Of a stretch of 33,018 nucleotides of DNA, positions 16,762-24,355 are shown piece after piece. Position numbers and translations under genes: made by a program. Numbering within the stretch: position 1 is the first letter of the stretch; each line of letters opens with the position of its first letter. Source of the stretch: an uncultured Paracoccaceae bacterium (GTDB lineage: Bacteria > Pseudomonadota > Alphaproteobacteria > Rhodobacterales > Rhodobacteraceae); NCBI GenBank assembly GCA_937864535.1, contig CALMJS010000021.1:1-33018 (forward strand). The letters run 5' to 3'. The notes under the pieces were generated by a model, which did not search any database, was not told the DNA's origin, and worked only from the letters and a program-made list of their open reading frames with translations.

Positions 16762-17950
16762 TAGACCGTCCCTTTCCGAGATCCCCGATCGGGGTAAATG
16801 TGCCATTCATGAACAGCTGATCACCGGGGGCCCCTGCCCCTGGCAGGTTGATTTTCTGCCGCCCCTCATTCGGCGTCATCAGGCCACCCGACACGCCTTT
16901 CGATAGAAAGTTGATCTTGGCCGCACTATCCATCTGCAGCATCGCTTCGCGGTTGAACTCAAAAAACCGCCGGCGCGGATCGCTCACCAGGTCTTTCAGG
17001 ATGCGGGCTTCAATCGACGACAGCAGTGGGTTGATCCCCATCGTCAGCCAACTGATCAGGACGGACTCAACGCCGGTGCCCCACATCGTTTGACCATCCG
17101 AAGAATGGCCGATCACGATCGGCGGCACCCCAAAAAACCGGCAAACATCCTCGATCTGAAAACGCCGCGTCTCGATCAACTGCACGTCTTCGGGGTTCAT
17201 CTGCACCCCAGCGTATTTCAGGCCAGCTTCTAACACCATAACCTTGCCAGCCCGACGCGATCCGGCATAGCTGGACAACAGTGCCGACAGTTGCTCCCGT
17301 TGCTCGGGGTTCAAAGTCGTGTCTGTCGTTACAAACCCGGACGGCATCATGCCGCCCTCAAAAAACGCGCCGGCTGTTTCATCCGCAGCCAATGCCGCGC
17401 CCATCGCGTTTGCACCGTACCGGATCGCCGATAGGCCGACGCCATTGCCCGCGCCAAACCCGCGCAGGTGAAAAACTTTTTCGGCAGGCAGCACGACGCG
17501 CTGGCCTCGATCGTTAAAGGCATAGACCAGCGCACCATCACAATCGCGCTCTGGCTCCGCATTGATCAGCGGTGTCAGGCTGGCGGTACGCGATCCAATC
17601 AATCCGCGCTCAGCGATGCCGTTCCCTCGCAACACCAAATGCGCGACCATCGTCTGCCAAAATTCGAACGACGTCTGGTCTCGGTTCGGCGACACCGTCA
17701 AAATGTCGGATAAGTCGTCATCGACCCGCACCCGCATCCCGGCACCTGCACGCTGATACTGATCCAGCGGCAACGACGCGATGACCTGCGCGGTCCGTGA
17801 AACACAGGCCCACACGGCCGACAATGTCAGGGCCGTTTCGACGGACACTGATTTACCAGCGGCCGACTGCCGGCCCTGTCCAACCATCAGCGGGCCCGAC
17901 GTCGAACGACCTGACCACCCCCGCCAAACATTACGCAACCGCCCCAGCAT
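16751..17950 (-). CDS. Portal protein (HK97 family)
   Basis: The 399-residue protein has hallmark portal segments: LSAVWACVSRTAQVIASLPL near the N-terminus, LRGNGIAERG, EKVFHLRGFGAGNGVGLSAI, and FQIEDVCRFFGVPPIVIGH. It forms the dodecameric ring at one capsid vertex through which DNA enters. Length is normal for the HK97 portal family. ATG 17950 overlaps the terminase stop (TGATG), so translation is coupled. Confidence 0.95.
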   Translation of the reverse strand: MLGRLRNVWRGWSGRSTSGPLMVGQGRQSAAGKSVSVETALTLSAVWACVSRTAQVIASLPLDQYQRAGAGMRVRVDDDLSDILTVSPNRDQTSFEFWQTMVAHLVLRGNGIAERGLIGSRTASLTPLINAEPERDCDGALVYAFNDRGQRVVLPAEKVFHLRGFGAGNGVGLSAIRYGANAMGAALAADETAGAFFEGGMMPSGFVTTDTTLNPEQREQLSALLSSYAGSRRAGKVMVLEAGLKYAGVQMNPEDVQLIETRRFQIEDVCRFFGVPPIVIGHSSDGQTMWGTGVESVLISWLTMGINPLLSSIEARILKDLVSDPRRRFFEFNREAMLQMDSAAKINFLSKGVSGGLMTPNEGRQKINLPGAGAPGDQLFMNGTFTPIGDLGKGRSNGR

Positions 17951-19659
17951 CAAATGACCCGCACAGGGCTAGAGAGGAACGACGACAGGTCATGACGCGG
18001 TGCAGCAGCCGGGTTGCGCATCATCAGCGTAAATCCATTCAAGGTCGCGATAAGCGGGTCGATTTTAGCCTTGCCCGAAATTGCCTTGTCGATCAGAACC
18101 GCAGACCCGCGCTGTTCCTGCTTGGCATTGCCCAGCACCCAATCCATCATCGCTTGCCCGCCATGCCGCATCGTCTTGTCCTTCAACTTCCGCTCCACAC
18201 CCCAAATCGCTGGCGATAGCCGGACACCCTGCGGGATACCGACCACCATGTCGTCAGCAATGCCATTCAGCGCCAGTTCATCGAGCAGCGCAGACACACC
18301 AAACGGGTCCACGCCGACCGCCGCTTTCTCTGGCAGTAGCCCCCAGGACAGCAGGTCCGCCGCGATCGAGGCAGCCCCTAGCAAATCATCCGTCGCCGCC
18401 TCGCAGATCGTCAGATCGCCAGCCGCTGCGAAATCCTGCAGGCGCGGCGATATCTCTGGACGACGCTGCAAAACGTCGGGATGGCACCAAGCATGCGACC
18501 ACACCAGGTAATCACGCGTCACCATCTCGCGCCCCACCACGGCCAATCCCATCAGGTCATCGAGGCCACCACCGTCGATCCCGACGACAGCGACATCACA
18601 TCGTTCGCGGATCGCATCGATCGTCACGCCACCCGGGTCCACAGCACCAGCCCAATAGGCCGCACCGGTCCAGGACTGCGCCCGCAACCCCACGCCGATT
18701 TCGACGTTGAAGTGCTGCGACGCCAGCAGCGCCAGCGCCGCGATCCCTTCACGCTCGGCCGCGACCAGCTGGTCACGTAAAAACTGTTCATCAACCGAGA
18801 TGTTCAGGTTCGGATTGACCAGCGCCCAAACGTCTGGATGCTTCCAGCCGTCCTTTTTTAACAGTCTCGCAGGCAGTTCGTAGATCACCGCCAAGATCGG
18901 CAGCGCCAATTTCCCGTCTCGCACATCCCGCGCTTTATCGAGCTCGGCCTTAAAAACCCCGGCCGGAGCCTCTTTGCTCTGCGTCGTGATCTGCAGCAAA
19001 AACCCATCAGGCCTTGAGGCCAGACCCCCACGGATTTCCACGAAGACCGCCGCGGCATTCGACATCTTTGCGAACTCATGCGTCTCATCGATCAGAACAA
19101 ACGTCGCTTTCGACCCGGTGATCGCACCCGTGTCCGCCGCCTTGATCTGGATTTCGGCCTTGGTCACCCGATGATCGATGCGCTTGATATGATCGCGCAC
19201 GTGAAAAATTTTCATGAGCTCGGGGTCGAGTTCGATAATCCCTTTGGCCTGCTTGTAGGCGGTTTCCGCAATCGTCTTGGTCGGCGCAATCAACAGCAGT
19301 TCAGCGCGCGGCCGTTCGTTGAGAATTGCCGCCGTTATGATGATCGCCGCCGCGATCGCCGACTTGCCATTCTTCTTCGGGATCATCAGGAAAAATTCCC
19401 GGATCATCCGCCGCCGGGTCTCTGGGTCGAATGACCCAAAAATAGCCCGAACGAAGTCTATCACCCATGGCGCCGACACCTCGCCATAGGTTGGTGTCCC
19501 CGGCAAATCCGGCACCCGCAGACGGCTGAACACGCGAACCGCCCGATCTGCCACATCTTCAAAGAGCGGCAGATCAGGGATCAGACTGATTTGATGTTCA
19601 ATCCGATATTCCCAATCGACGACCGCTGTCGACCAAGACAATCGCCCGTCTGCTGACAC
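17950..19659 (-). CDS. terL: Terminase large subunit (HK97-like, Terminase_1)
   Basis: The 569-residue protein has an ATPase domain with Walker A IPKKNGKS (residues 93-100) and Walker B FVLIDETHEF (187-196), and a nuclease domain with the acidic motif VVGIDGGGLDDLMG (Asp362). It packages DNA into the prohead and cuts it. Family and neighbours (HNH gene and small terminase upstream, HK97 portal downstream) point to cos-type packaging. The start is GTG 19659, just after the small-subunit stop; the ribosome binding site is weak, so coupling is likely. Confidence 0.95.
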   Translation of the reverse strand: MSADGRLSWSTAVVDWEYRIEHQISLIPDLPLFEDVADRAVRVFSRLRVPDLPGTPTYGEVSAPWVIDFVRAIFGSFDPETRRRMIREFFLMIPKKNGKSAIAAAIIITAAILNERPRAELLLIAPTKTIAETAYKQAKGIIELDPELMKIFHVRDHIKRIDHRVTKAEIQIKAADTGAITGSKATFVLIDETHEFAKMSNAAAVFVEIRGGLASRPDGFLLQITTQSKEAPAGVFKAELDKARDVRDGKLALPILAVIYELPARLLKKDGWKHPDVWALVNPNLNISVDEQFLRDQLVAAEREGIAALALLASQHFNVEIGVGLRAQSWTGAAYWAGAVDPGGVTIDAIRERCDVAVVGIDGGGLDDLMGLAVVGREMVTRDYLVWSHAWCHPDVLQRRPEISPRLQDFAAAGDLTICEAATDDLLGAASIAADLLSWGLLPEKAAVGVDPFGVSALLDELALNGIADDMVVGIPQGVRLSPAIWGVERKLKDKTMRHGGQAMMDWVLGNAKQEQRGSAVLIDKAISGKAKIDPLIATLNGFTLMMRNPAAAPRHDLSSFLSSPVRVI

Positions 19660-19660
19660 G

Positions 19661-20140
19661 TCAGTTCACGCGGTTAATGGGCAACAGATCATCACCCCAA
19701 TTAGACCCGCCGGCTGTCTTTGCGTCGATCGCCGCTTGCTCCTTCTTGCCCAGACTTTTCGGCACGGCCTTGTCTGTCCTACGATCTCCGAATTTCGCGT
19801 TGAGCACCTTCTCAGTGGCTCGATCGACGACAGCGTCAAAGTGCTTCAGGGCAGCAACGCCACCGCCGGCTTCGACCTGCTCCAAGGCCTTGATCAGGCG
19901 CGACGCTTCCAGCCGATCACGCATCGCACCCGCATCCCCCAGATCAGCTCTATAATAGCGCTTGAGTGTAGCCAAACTGATGTCCAGCGCGTTGGCCACC
20001 CGGTCTTGGGTCCACCCGACAGCGAGCAACAGTTTGATTTTATTACGATCTTTGGCGTTTGGCTCATATGCAGGTCGGCCGCGTTGACCCTTGCCAGGTC
20101 TCACCGGATTACCGAACAGGTCGAAAACAACATCAGCCAT
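19661..20140 (-). CDS. terS: Terminase small subunit
   Basis: The 159-residue protein has an N-terminal helix-turn-helix (IKLLLAVGWTQDRVANALDI then SLATLKRYYR) preceded by a basic GKGQRGRPAYEP segment, and a helical oligomerisation region. It directly precedes the large subunit gene. It should bind the packaging site and load the large subunit. The start is ATG 20140; a GTG at 20155 would place the coding region into the G/C-run region and has no ribosome binding site. Confidence 0.88.
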   Translation of the reverse strand: MADVVFDLFGNPVRPGKGQRGRPAYEPNAKDRNKIKLLLAVGWTQDRVANALDISLATLKRYYRADLGDAGAMRDRLEASRLIKALEQVEAGGGVAALKHFDAVVDRATEKVLNAKFGDRRTDKAVPKSLGKKEQAAIDAKTAGGSNWGDDLLPINRVN

Positions 20141-20233
20141 AAAATAAATCCACACATTGGGGGGGTGTGCGGTCTAGGCCCGCAGGCACCCTGACTTTTG
20201 ACCCACCCCCCCCATCTGTGGCCGCACGTCGGG
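20141..20233. other. Non-coding G7/C8 inverted repeat, candidate cos region
   Basis: This gap between the HNH and small terminase genes holds a G7 run (20159-20165) and a C8 run (20206-20213). They are flanked by roughly inverted elements: CACATT before G7, and ATCTGTG after C8. In HK97-like phages the cos site lies next to the terminase/HNH genes. The cut site itself cannot be seen. It may instead be a terminator-like hairpin. Confidence 0.35.
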
Positions 20234-20599
20234 TCACGCCCCAGCGCCACCCGCCCGCCTTGCTCGATCCGCTGCGCGTTCCGCCGCCTGCTTAGCCCCA
20301 TCGTGACACGGCTTGCACAGGCACTGCAGGTTGCCCCGATCCCAAAACAGCGCCTCATCACCCCGGTGCCGAACCACATGGTCCGCCACCAGCTGATCAG
20401 TCCGCCGCTCGATCACCCCGCACCGCGCACAAGTGAACGCCGCATCCCGCAACACTTCCCAACGAAGCCTCTGCCACCGCGCCGTCTTGTACCAGCGACG
20501 CCACCCCAGCGACTGATCCCGATCGCCCGAGGTGTCCAACCGCGCCAGCGTCGCCCCCAGACGACCCGGCCCAATCTGCACCATCTTGACACGACCCAT
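20234..20599 (-). CDS. HNH endonuclease of the packaging module
   Basis: The 121-residue protein has a CARCG zinc-binding half, then the HNH core DHVVRHRGDEALFWDRGNLQ and a second zinc half CLCKPCHD. The N-terminal W-rich segment (SLGWRRWYKTARWQRLRWEV) is common in phage HNH proteins next to terminase genes. In HK97-like cos phages such proteins work with the terminase in cos cleavage. The start is ATG 20599, with AAAGG six bases upstream. Confidence 0.9.
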   Translation of the reverse strand: MGRVKMVQIGPGRLGATLARLDTSGDRDQSLGWRRWYKTARWQRLRWEVLRDAAFTCARCGVIERRTDQLVADHVVRHRGDEALFWDRGNLQCLCKPCHDGAKQAAERAADRARRAGGAGA

Positions 20600-20709
20600 G
20601 GACAGCCTTTCGAAACGGCAACGGGCCGATCAAACGACCGGCCCGCCACATCGCAACAGGGAGGAAAATGACCCGCCAGCCTCTCGACGCACTTTCGGAT
20701 CATGGCGCT

Positions 20710-20739
20710 ATTCATCTGCGCATCTGACCTACCTGTCAA
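20710..20739 (-). promoter_or_regulatory. Candidate late promoter
   Basis: A perfect TTGACA -35 box (minus strand, 20739-20734) is followed after 18 bases by ATGAAT (20715-20710), a weak -10. It lies between the stop of the possible regulator gene and the HNH/terminase operon. The good -35 with a poor -10 would suit an activated promoter. The inverted repeat CGGGCCG/CGGCCCG (about 20625-20645) lies in the leader. Confidence 0.4.
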
Positions 20740-20758
20740 GACCGTTGATCTAATTAAT

Positions 20759-21367
20759 TTAGAGCCATTGCCCCGCAATATCTAACAATCCGGCCAGATC
20801 AGACGCAACTTTATTACAGTTAGCCTTTGTTTTACCACCATATTTCCGATCTGCCAGAGCAGAAATCGACAGCCCGCCCAGCAGAAATTGGTCTAAATAT
20901 TTTTGCCCACCACCCAGCGCCGACCGCACCTGCGCCCATTGACGCACCAAATCCATCTGCCATTCGGCAGCACCACCACCGGCACCGCCACCCGCGCGAC
21001 CACTCGATTGCGCCAAGAGGTCAGCCGGATATCCCAGCGACCCGACACGCTCAGCCACCGCGACATAGGCCCGCCCCGCCGCGACCTGATCAGGCCGGAA
21101 CAGCGGCACCGACCGCCGACGATCCGCCCGGTCGAACGCATCCGCCACCCGACCCGCATATTCATCCGGCTTCACCATCCGCCGGTCGCGCGGCCCGGAT
21201 GGCGTCATCACCGTCTCAACAGGCTGGTGCGGCACGATCCCGCCAGCACCCCGCGCCGGCGCCGCGATGATCGCACCAGACAGCACCGCAAATATTTTTG
21301 CGTCGCGCCCACCGCGCCCGCTTTTTCCGCTCATTTTTTGTGCATCAACATTCTGCGCCATTTCCAT
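20759..21367 (-). CDS. Hypothetical protein, possible DNA-binding late regulator
   Basis: The product is about 202 residues. It has a basic N-terminus, a central helical part (AGRVADAFDRADRRR), a Gly-rich linker (GRAGGGAGGGAAEW), and a C-terminal region (LLGGLSISALADRKYGGKTK) that could be a helix-turn-helix. It lies just upstream of the packaging and structural operon and downstream of the antirepressor. By position it may control late transcription, as analogous genes do in other alphaproteobacterial phages. No family was recognised. ATG 21367 was chosen; ATG 21361 is equally possible. Confidence 0.6.
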   Translation of the reverse strand: MEMAQNVDAQKMSGKSGRGGRDAKIFAVLSGAIIAAPARGAGGIVPHQPVETVMTPSGPRDRRMVKPDEYAGRVADAFDRADRRRSVPLFRPDQVAAGRAYVAVAERVGSLGYPADLLAQSSGRAGGGAGGGAAEWQMDLVRQWAQVRSALGGGQKYLDQFLLGGLSISALADRKYGGKTKANCNKVASDLAGLLDIAGQWL

Positions 21368-21701
21368 CACCCTACACTATCTGTTGTTTTCTAGGGGACC
21401 ATGGAACCAACAGGGGACCATGGGCAGCGGATAACCGCAGCCAAATCTACCACACAAACCACCATTTAACCTATTGTTTTTGCTATTCTTCCTAAAAATT
21501 AAGGGGACGATAAGCACCATAGGGATAAGATTTGCGGCCCGCCGCGCAAGAAGCCCTTTTTCACACCATCGCCACCCCAAACCCCTTCTCATGCGCGTAG
21601 GTGGCAAAATTCGTCCCCATGGTTCCTATCCGCTCGGATTGGAACGCAGCCCCTTGTTTTCGCTGGATTTCGCCCCCTGACCCCTTAGAGCCGCCATAGT
21701 C

Positions 21702-21737
21702 CCGCAGCAGCGGATATGGTCCCTTACGCTGCTGCGG
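21702..21737. repeat. Inverted repeat, 11-bp arms
   Basis: CCGCAGCAGCG at 21702-21712 pairs perfectly with CGCTGCTGCGG at 21727-21737 across a 14-base loop. The left arm overlaps one AGCGGATA motif. There is no T-run, so it is not a classical terminator. Confidence 0.75.
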
Positions 21738-21779
21738 TTGCCGTCATAGGGTTCGGGATCGGCGCGAACAACGATGACA

Positions 21780-21822
21780 GGCCAAGGCACCGGGGCGCAA
21801 CCCCTGCCCCGGTGCCTTGGCC
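21780..21822. terminator. Perfect 17-bp hairpin after the antirepressor gene
   Basis: GGCCAAGGCACCGGGGC (21780-21796) pairs perfectly with its complement at 21806-21822 across a nine-base loop. It lies about 20 bases past the antirepressor stop. It is very stable but lacks a U-tract on either strand, so it may be a transcript stabiliser or attenuator, or part of a replication structure, rather than a standard intrinsic terminator. Confidence 0.55.
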
Positions 21823-21842
21823 GCGCTCCCTTGGTCCCCGCG

Positions 21843-22943
21843 CTACCGGCGACGCAGACCCGCCATCGTTTTGACGCTGGCCTTAAACCTGACAAAGCCA
21901 AAGCCCGTGCCGGCATCTCGGTAGACTTCCGCTTGTCGTGCCAGGGCGATCATCACCACCCGATCCGGCTGACATACGCGCCCCGTCGATCGCGCCCAGT
22001 CGCGATAGGTTGCAACGACATCGCGCACCCGAATGCGGTCGCGGTGATCGCCCGTCATGACAAAGCAGCATGCCAGAAAATCCTGTATCGCCAACGCAGT
22101 GGAATCCTCTTTGACATCGCGGCCGACGCGCCGTGCGGGGACAGCCACAGCACCAGGTTGCTTGGATCGGGCCAACGCGGGGTCCGGGGTCCCGACGATC
22201 AGCGCCTGCATCTGCCGCCCGCGCTGGACGACCCGCCGCAGCGCGTCATGCGTCCCGGCCAACATCACCCCATCCAGCAGCTCCACCTCTAGCCACGCCA
22301 ACAGGCGATCGACGGCTTGCGCGGCACTGATCATCGGGGCCGTCTCCATCGGCAATGACCCGTACACATTCGGCGGCTGCGGACCATAGACACTGGGCAC
22401 AGCTGGCACAGGGCGCGGCACCACGCCGATCAGCGCCTGCATCTGCCGCCCGCGCTGGACAACCCGGCGCAGCGCGTCATGCGTCCCGACCATCATCACC
22501 CCGTCCAGCAATTCGACATCCAGCCACGCCAGCAGGCGATCCAGCGCCTCATCCGCTGTGATCGCCGCCACAGGGGCCACCTCAGGCACGCCCACCGACC
22601 CAGAGGCAGGCACCGCCGCGCTATACCGCCCCGTGCGACGGATCGCGGGCAGCACCTCGCCCGTCACCCAGCGACGGAACGGCCTTGCGGCGGGCTTGTC
22701 CGACCGCAGGATCAACGCATAGAGCCCGCTCTCCGAGATGACAGCCACCCTCTGGCGTCCCCCAAGGGTGTCTGTCAGAATGACCCCCTTTTCCTCCCTA
22801 TCGAGGCGGGACAGCGCTTGGCTGCTGTTTGTCAGGTCCAAGGCCGCGCAAACGTCTTTCGCGACGAACCACGGGGAACCGTCGCGATCGATCACGCGCA
22901 CGGAATAACTGTCGTTTGAAAATGGAATTAGGTTGGCTGCCAT
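21843..22943 (-). CDS. BRO-N antirepressor with a duplicated central module
   Basis: The 366-residue protein has a BRO-N domain at residues 10-110 (GSPWFVAKDVCAALDL, LDREEKGVILTDTLGG, VISESGLYALILRS, FRRWVTGEVLPAIRRTG). Two near-identical 46-residue modules follow at about 128-173 and 205-250, each with RLLAWL, ELLDGVM and THDALRRVVQRGRQMQALI. The C-terminal part (IQDFLACCFVMTGDH, VRDVVATYRDWARSTGR) resembles the winged-helix end of phage D5-type primases. BRO-N proteins act as antirepressors or DNA-binding regulators. The start is ATG 22943, with a perfect AGGAGG upstream; the longer start at 22973 lacks one. Confidence 0.87.
   Translation of the reverse strand: MAANLIPFSNDSYSVRVIDRDGSPWFVAKDVCAALDLTNSSQALSRLDREEKGVILTDTLGGRQRVAVISESGLYALILRSDKPAARPFRRWVTGEVLPAIRRTGRYSAAVPASGSVGVPEVAPVAAITADEALDRLLAWLDVELLDGVMMVGTHDALRRVVQRGRQMQALIGVVPRPVPAVPSVYGPQPPNVYGSLPMETAPMISAAQAVDRLLAWLEVELLDGVMLAGTHDALRRVVQRGRQMQALIVGTPDPALARSKQPGAVAVPARRVGRDVKEDSTALAIQDFLACCFVMTGDHRDRIRVRDVVATYRDWARSTGRVCQPDRVVMIALARQAEVYRDAGTGFGFVRFKASVKTMAGLRRR
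22197..22332. repeat. Tandem-spaced repeat copy within the antirepressor gene (copy A)
   Basis: This 136-bp segment is highly similar to 22428-22563, offset by 231 bp (77 codons). It encodes residues 205-250 of the antirepressor. Most differences are silent or conservative (Glu/Asp, Leu/Met). Confidence 0.85.
22428..22563. repeat. Tandem-spaced repeat copy within the antirepressor gene (copy B)
   Basis: This is the partner of 22197-22332 and encodes residues 128-173. The spacer between copies encodes a Pro/Val/Tyr-rich linker (VYGPQPPNVYG). Confidence 0.85.
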
Positions 22944-22987
22944 ATCGGCCTCCTGCGGTGTGAGGTGGATCAACCCGACCGCAACAG

Positions 22988-23141
22988 GTGCTAATCTATG
23001 GCGGCCAGACGAACGGGGTTAGCACTACCGCCTCACACGCTCCGCGGCCACGCTCACGCGTGCCCCGCCGCCTGACCATAGATAACGCCGCATGGATCAC
23101 ATGCGGCGCGTCAGAACGCGTATGATGGACAGGGTGCTAAT
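22988..23141. promoter_or_regulatory. GTGCTAA motifs between divergent genes, candidate operators
   Basis: GTGCTAA occurs at 22988-22994, inverted at 23019-23025, and within GGGTGCTAAT at 23132-23141, all in the gap between the antirepressor and the plus-strand TerB gene. The first two form an inverted pair with a 24-base spacer. This suggests a regulator site but is not proof. Confidence 0.35.
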
Positions 23142-24343
23142 CCCGGCAGCCGGATTTTGCCGACTGCAGGATTGACACTAGCCCACCCAGACGCGCTAAT
23201 CAATCTATTGCGACTCAATTTCTTGGTGTACTCATGGACCTCATCGATCTTTCGACCTTGGTATTTCCCGGCACAGTCACGCGCTGGCACTACTCCGACA
23301 TCGATATGGACGTTGCGAATGCAGGAAAACTGCGGCTCAAACGACCGCCCGCGCCGGGGTCCCGCGTCGCAGGCCTGACCATTTACCGCCCGACAGATCG
23401 CGCCCCAAACAGCACCTCTGATCCGGTAATGGCGGCCATGCTCGCAGGTGACTTTACCCGCACCATGCGCCTGATACGCCTTGGCCGCGCGCATGGTCGC
23501 GACACGCTGTTCAGTTTTGACGAAACCGCCGGCCATCTCTACCCGTACCGGGTTGGCGCTATGGGCGAAATCATCACCCGCGACGGCGAAGTCATGACCG
23601 AACCGCAGTTCTGGGGCTGGCTGCGTATCGACCCCACCGTCGAATGCGACATCTACGATCGGCACAAACAGCAGAACGCCGCCATGGACCTCGCGATCGG
23701 GGCGCAGCTCACTCTGCTCTGCGCATTGGCGGATGTCGATGCCGACCGGCGTCGCATCGAGGTCGACACCATCATGGATATCACCGAAATCGCGATCGAG
23801 CGGGCAGGTGTGCGACTGTCCTACGACGACACCGTTGCCCTGCGCCGCCGGATCGACATACTGCACCCCGGCGCCGAACAGGTCGCACAGGCTCTGGACA
23901 CGATCTTTGGCCCGAACAACCTCGGGCGCGGGTTCAGACAGCCGCCCGCCGTGCGACAGGCGGTATTCCGCGCCCTGTCGCAGGTTGCGCGCGCAGACGG
24001 CCAGATCACACCCGACGAAGCCACCTTCCTCGAACAACTGGACCGCTTTTGCATCTGACCGATCATGCGTCACTATCGCGCCCCGTCCTCGATCGAAACC
24101 TGACACCCCCGTAGAAACCGCGATCTTCCCCGCAAATAACGCGGCATCATCGCAGCTCATGTCGGTCACGATCACCGATCCGTCTGGCACACCCCGCGCA
24201 GACCACCAGCGGCCAGCGTCATCGCGCCAGACATAGTCGCGTTCGATATACGCCCCGACAATCACCTCGCCCTGCGCGTCATCCTTGCGAACCGCGACAG
24301 TGTTCATGTCGATCCGGTCCAGCCCATACACAATGTGGATCAT
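23111..24343 (-). CDS. Hypothetical protein; only the first about 93 codons look real
   Basis: The start is convincing: ATG 24343 follows the helicase stop by 12 bases with GGGAG seven bases upstream, and the first 80 residues (VIVGAYIERDYVWRDDAGRW) look like a real protein. The same frame then runs open to 23111, fully antisense to a better-supported plus-strand gene, where its composition looks like a reverse-strand shadow. In the -1 frame, entered at a G5 run (24107-24111), a TGA occurs at 24065-24063, five bases from the stop of the convergent gene. So the original product may be about 93 residues with a frameshift or sequence error in the G run. No family was recognised. Confidence 0.4.
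   Translation of the reverse strand: MIHIVYGLDRIDMNTVAVRKDDAQGEVIVGAYIERDYVWRDDAGRWWSARGVPDGSVIVTDMSCDDAALFAGKIAVSTGVSGFDRGRGAIVTHDRSDAKAVQLFEEGGFVGCDLAVCARNLRQGAEYRLSHGGRLSEPAPEVVRAKDRVQSLCDLFGAGVQYVDPAAQGNGVVVGQSHTCPLDRDFGDIHDGVDLDATPVGIDIRQCAEQSELRPDREVHGGVLLFVPIVDVAFDGGVDTQPAPELRFGHDFAVAGDDFAHSANPVRVEMAGGFVKTEQRVATMRAAKAYQAHGAGKVTCEHGRHYRIRGAVWGAICRAVNGQACDAGPRRGRSFEPQFSCIRNVHIDVGVVPARDCAGKYQGRKIDEVHEYTKKLSRNRLISASGWASVNPAVGKIRLPGLAPCPSYAF
23172..23200 (+). promoter_or_regulatory. Sigma70-like promoter of the TerB-like gene
   Basis: A perfect TTGACA (23172-23177) is followed by a 17-base spacer and GCTAAT (23195-23200, four of six to TATAAT). The gene start lies about 27 bases after the expected transcription start. 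A private promoter facing against the surrounding genes is typical of a moron. Confidence 0.6.
23234..24058 (+). CDS. TerB-like domain protein, probable moron
   Basis: The 274-residue protein is the only plus-strand gene between the late genes and the repressor. The C-terminal half has two TerB-like helical repeats: LTLLCALADVDADRRRIEVD, and FRALSQVARADGQITPDEAT, the latter with the acidic DGxIxxxE signature of TerB/DnaJ-like tellurite resistance domains. The N-terminal half (LFSFDETAGHLYPYRVGAMG) is unassigned. TerB proteins are often tied to stress or phage-defence roles; here the role is unknown. It has its own promoter at 23172-23200. The ribosome binding site is weak. Confidence 0.72.
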   Translation: MDLIDLSTLVFPGTVTRWHYSDIDMDVANAGKLRLKRPPAPGSRVAGLTIYRPTDRAPNSTSDPVMAAMLAGDFTRTMRLIRLGRAHGRDTLFSFDETAGHLYPYRVGAMGEIITRDGEVMTEPQFWGWLRIDPTVECDIYDRHKQQNAAMDLAIGAQLTLLCALADVDADRRRIEVDTIMDITEIAIERAGVRLSYDDTVALRRRIDILHPGAEQVAQALDTIFGPNNLGRGFRQPPAVRQAVFRALSQVARADGQITPDEATFLEQLDRFCI

Positions 24344-24355
24344 TTTACGTCTCCC

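Larger units (their letters stand above)
21371..21842. other. Repeat-rich non-coding region, candidate origin or control region
   Basis: I find no convincing gene in these 472 bases. They hold repeated motifs: AGGGGACCATGG at 21393-21404 and 21412-21423, a related AGGGGACGATAA at 21502-21513, and an opposite-strand GTCCCCATGGTTCC at 21613-21626. AGCGGATA occurs at 21426-21433, 21709-21716 and inverted at 21627-21634. An AT-rich stretch lies near 21465-21500, and two large hairpins follow. Iterons plus an AT-rich element suggest a replication origin; operators for the neighbouring regulators are the alternative. Confidence 0.5.

Noticed and set aside
20668-20727. Plus-strand 19-codon frame with a GGAGGAAA site before its ATG
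   Set aside because: It lies antisense in the leader of the late operon, has no similarity to known peptides that I recognise and no promoter; the ribosome-binding-like sequence is probably chance.
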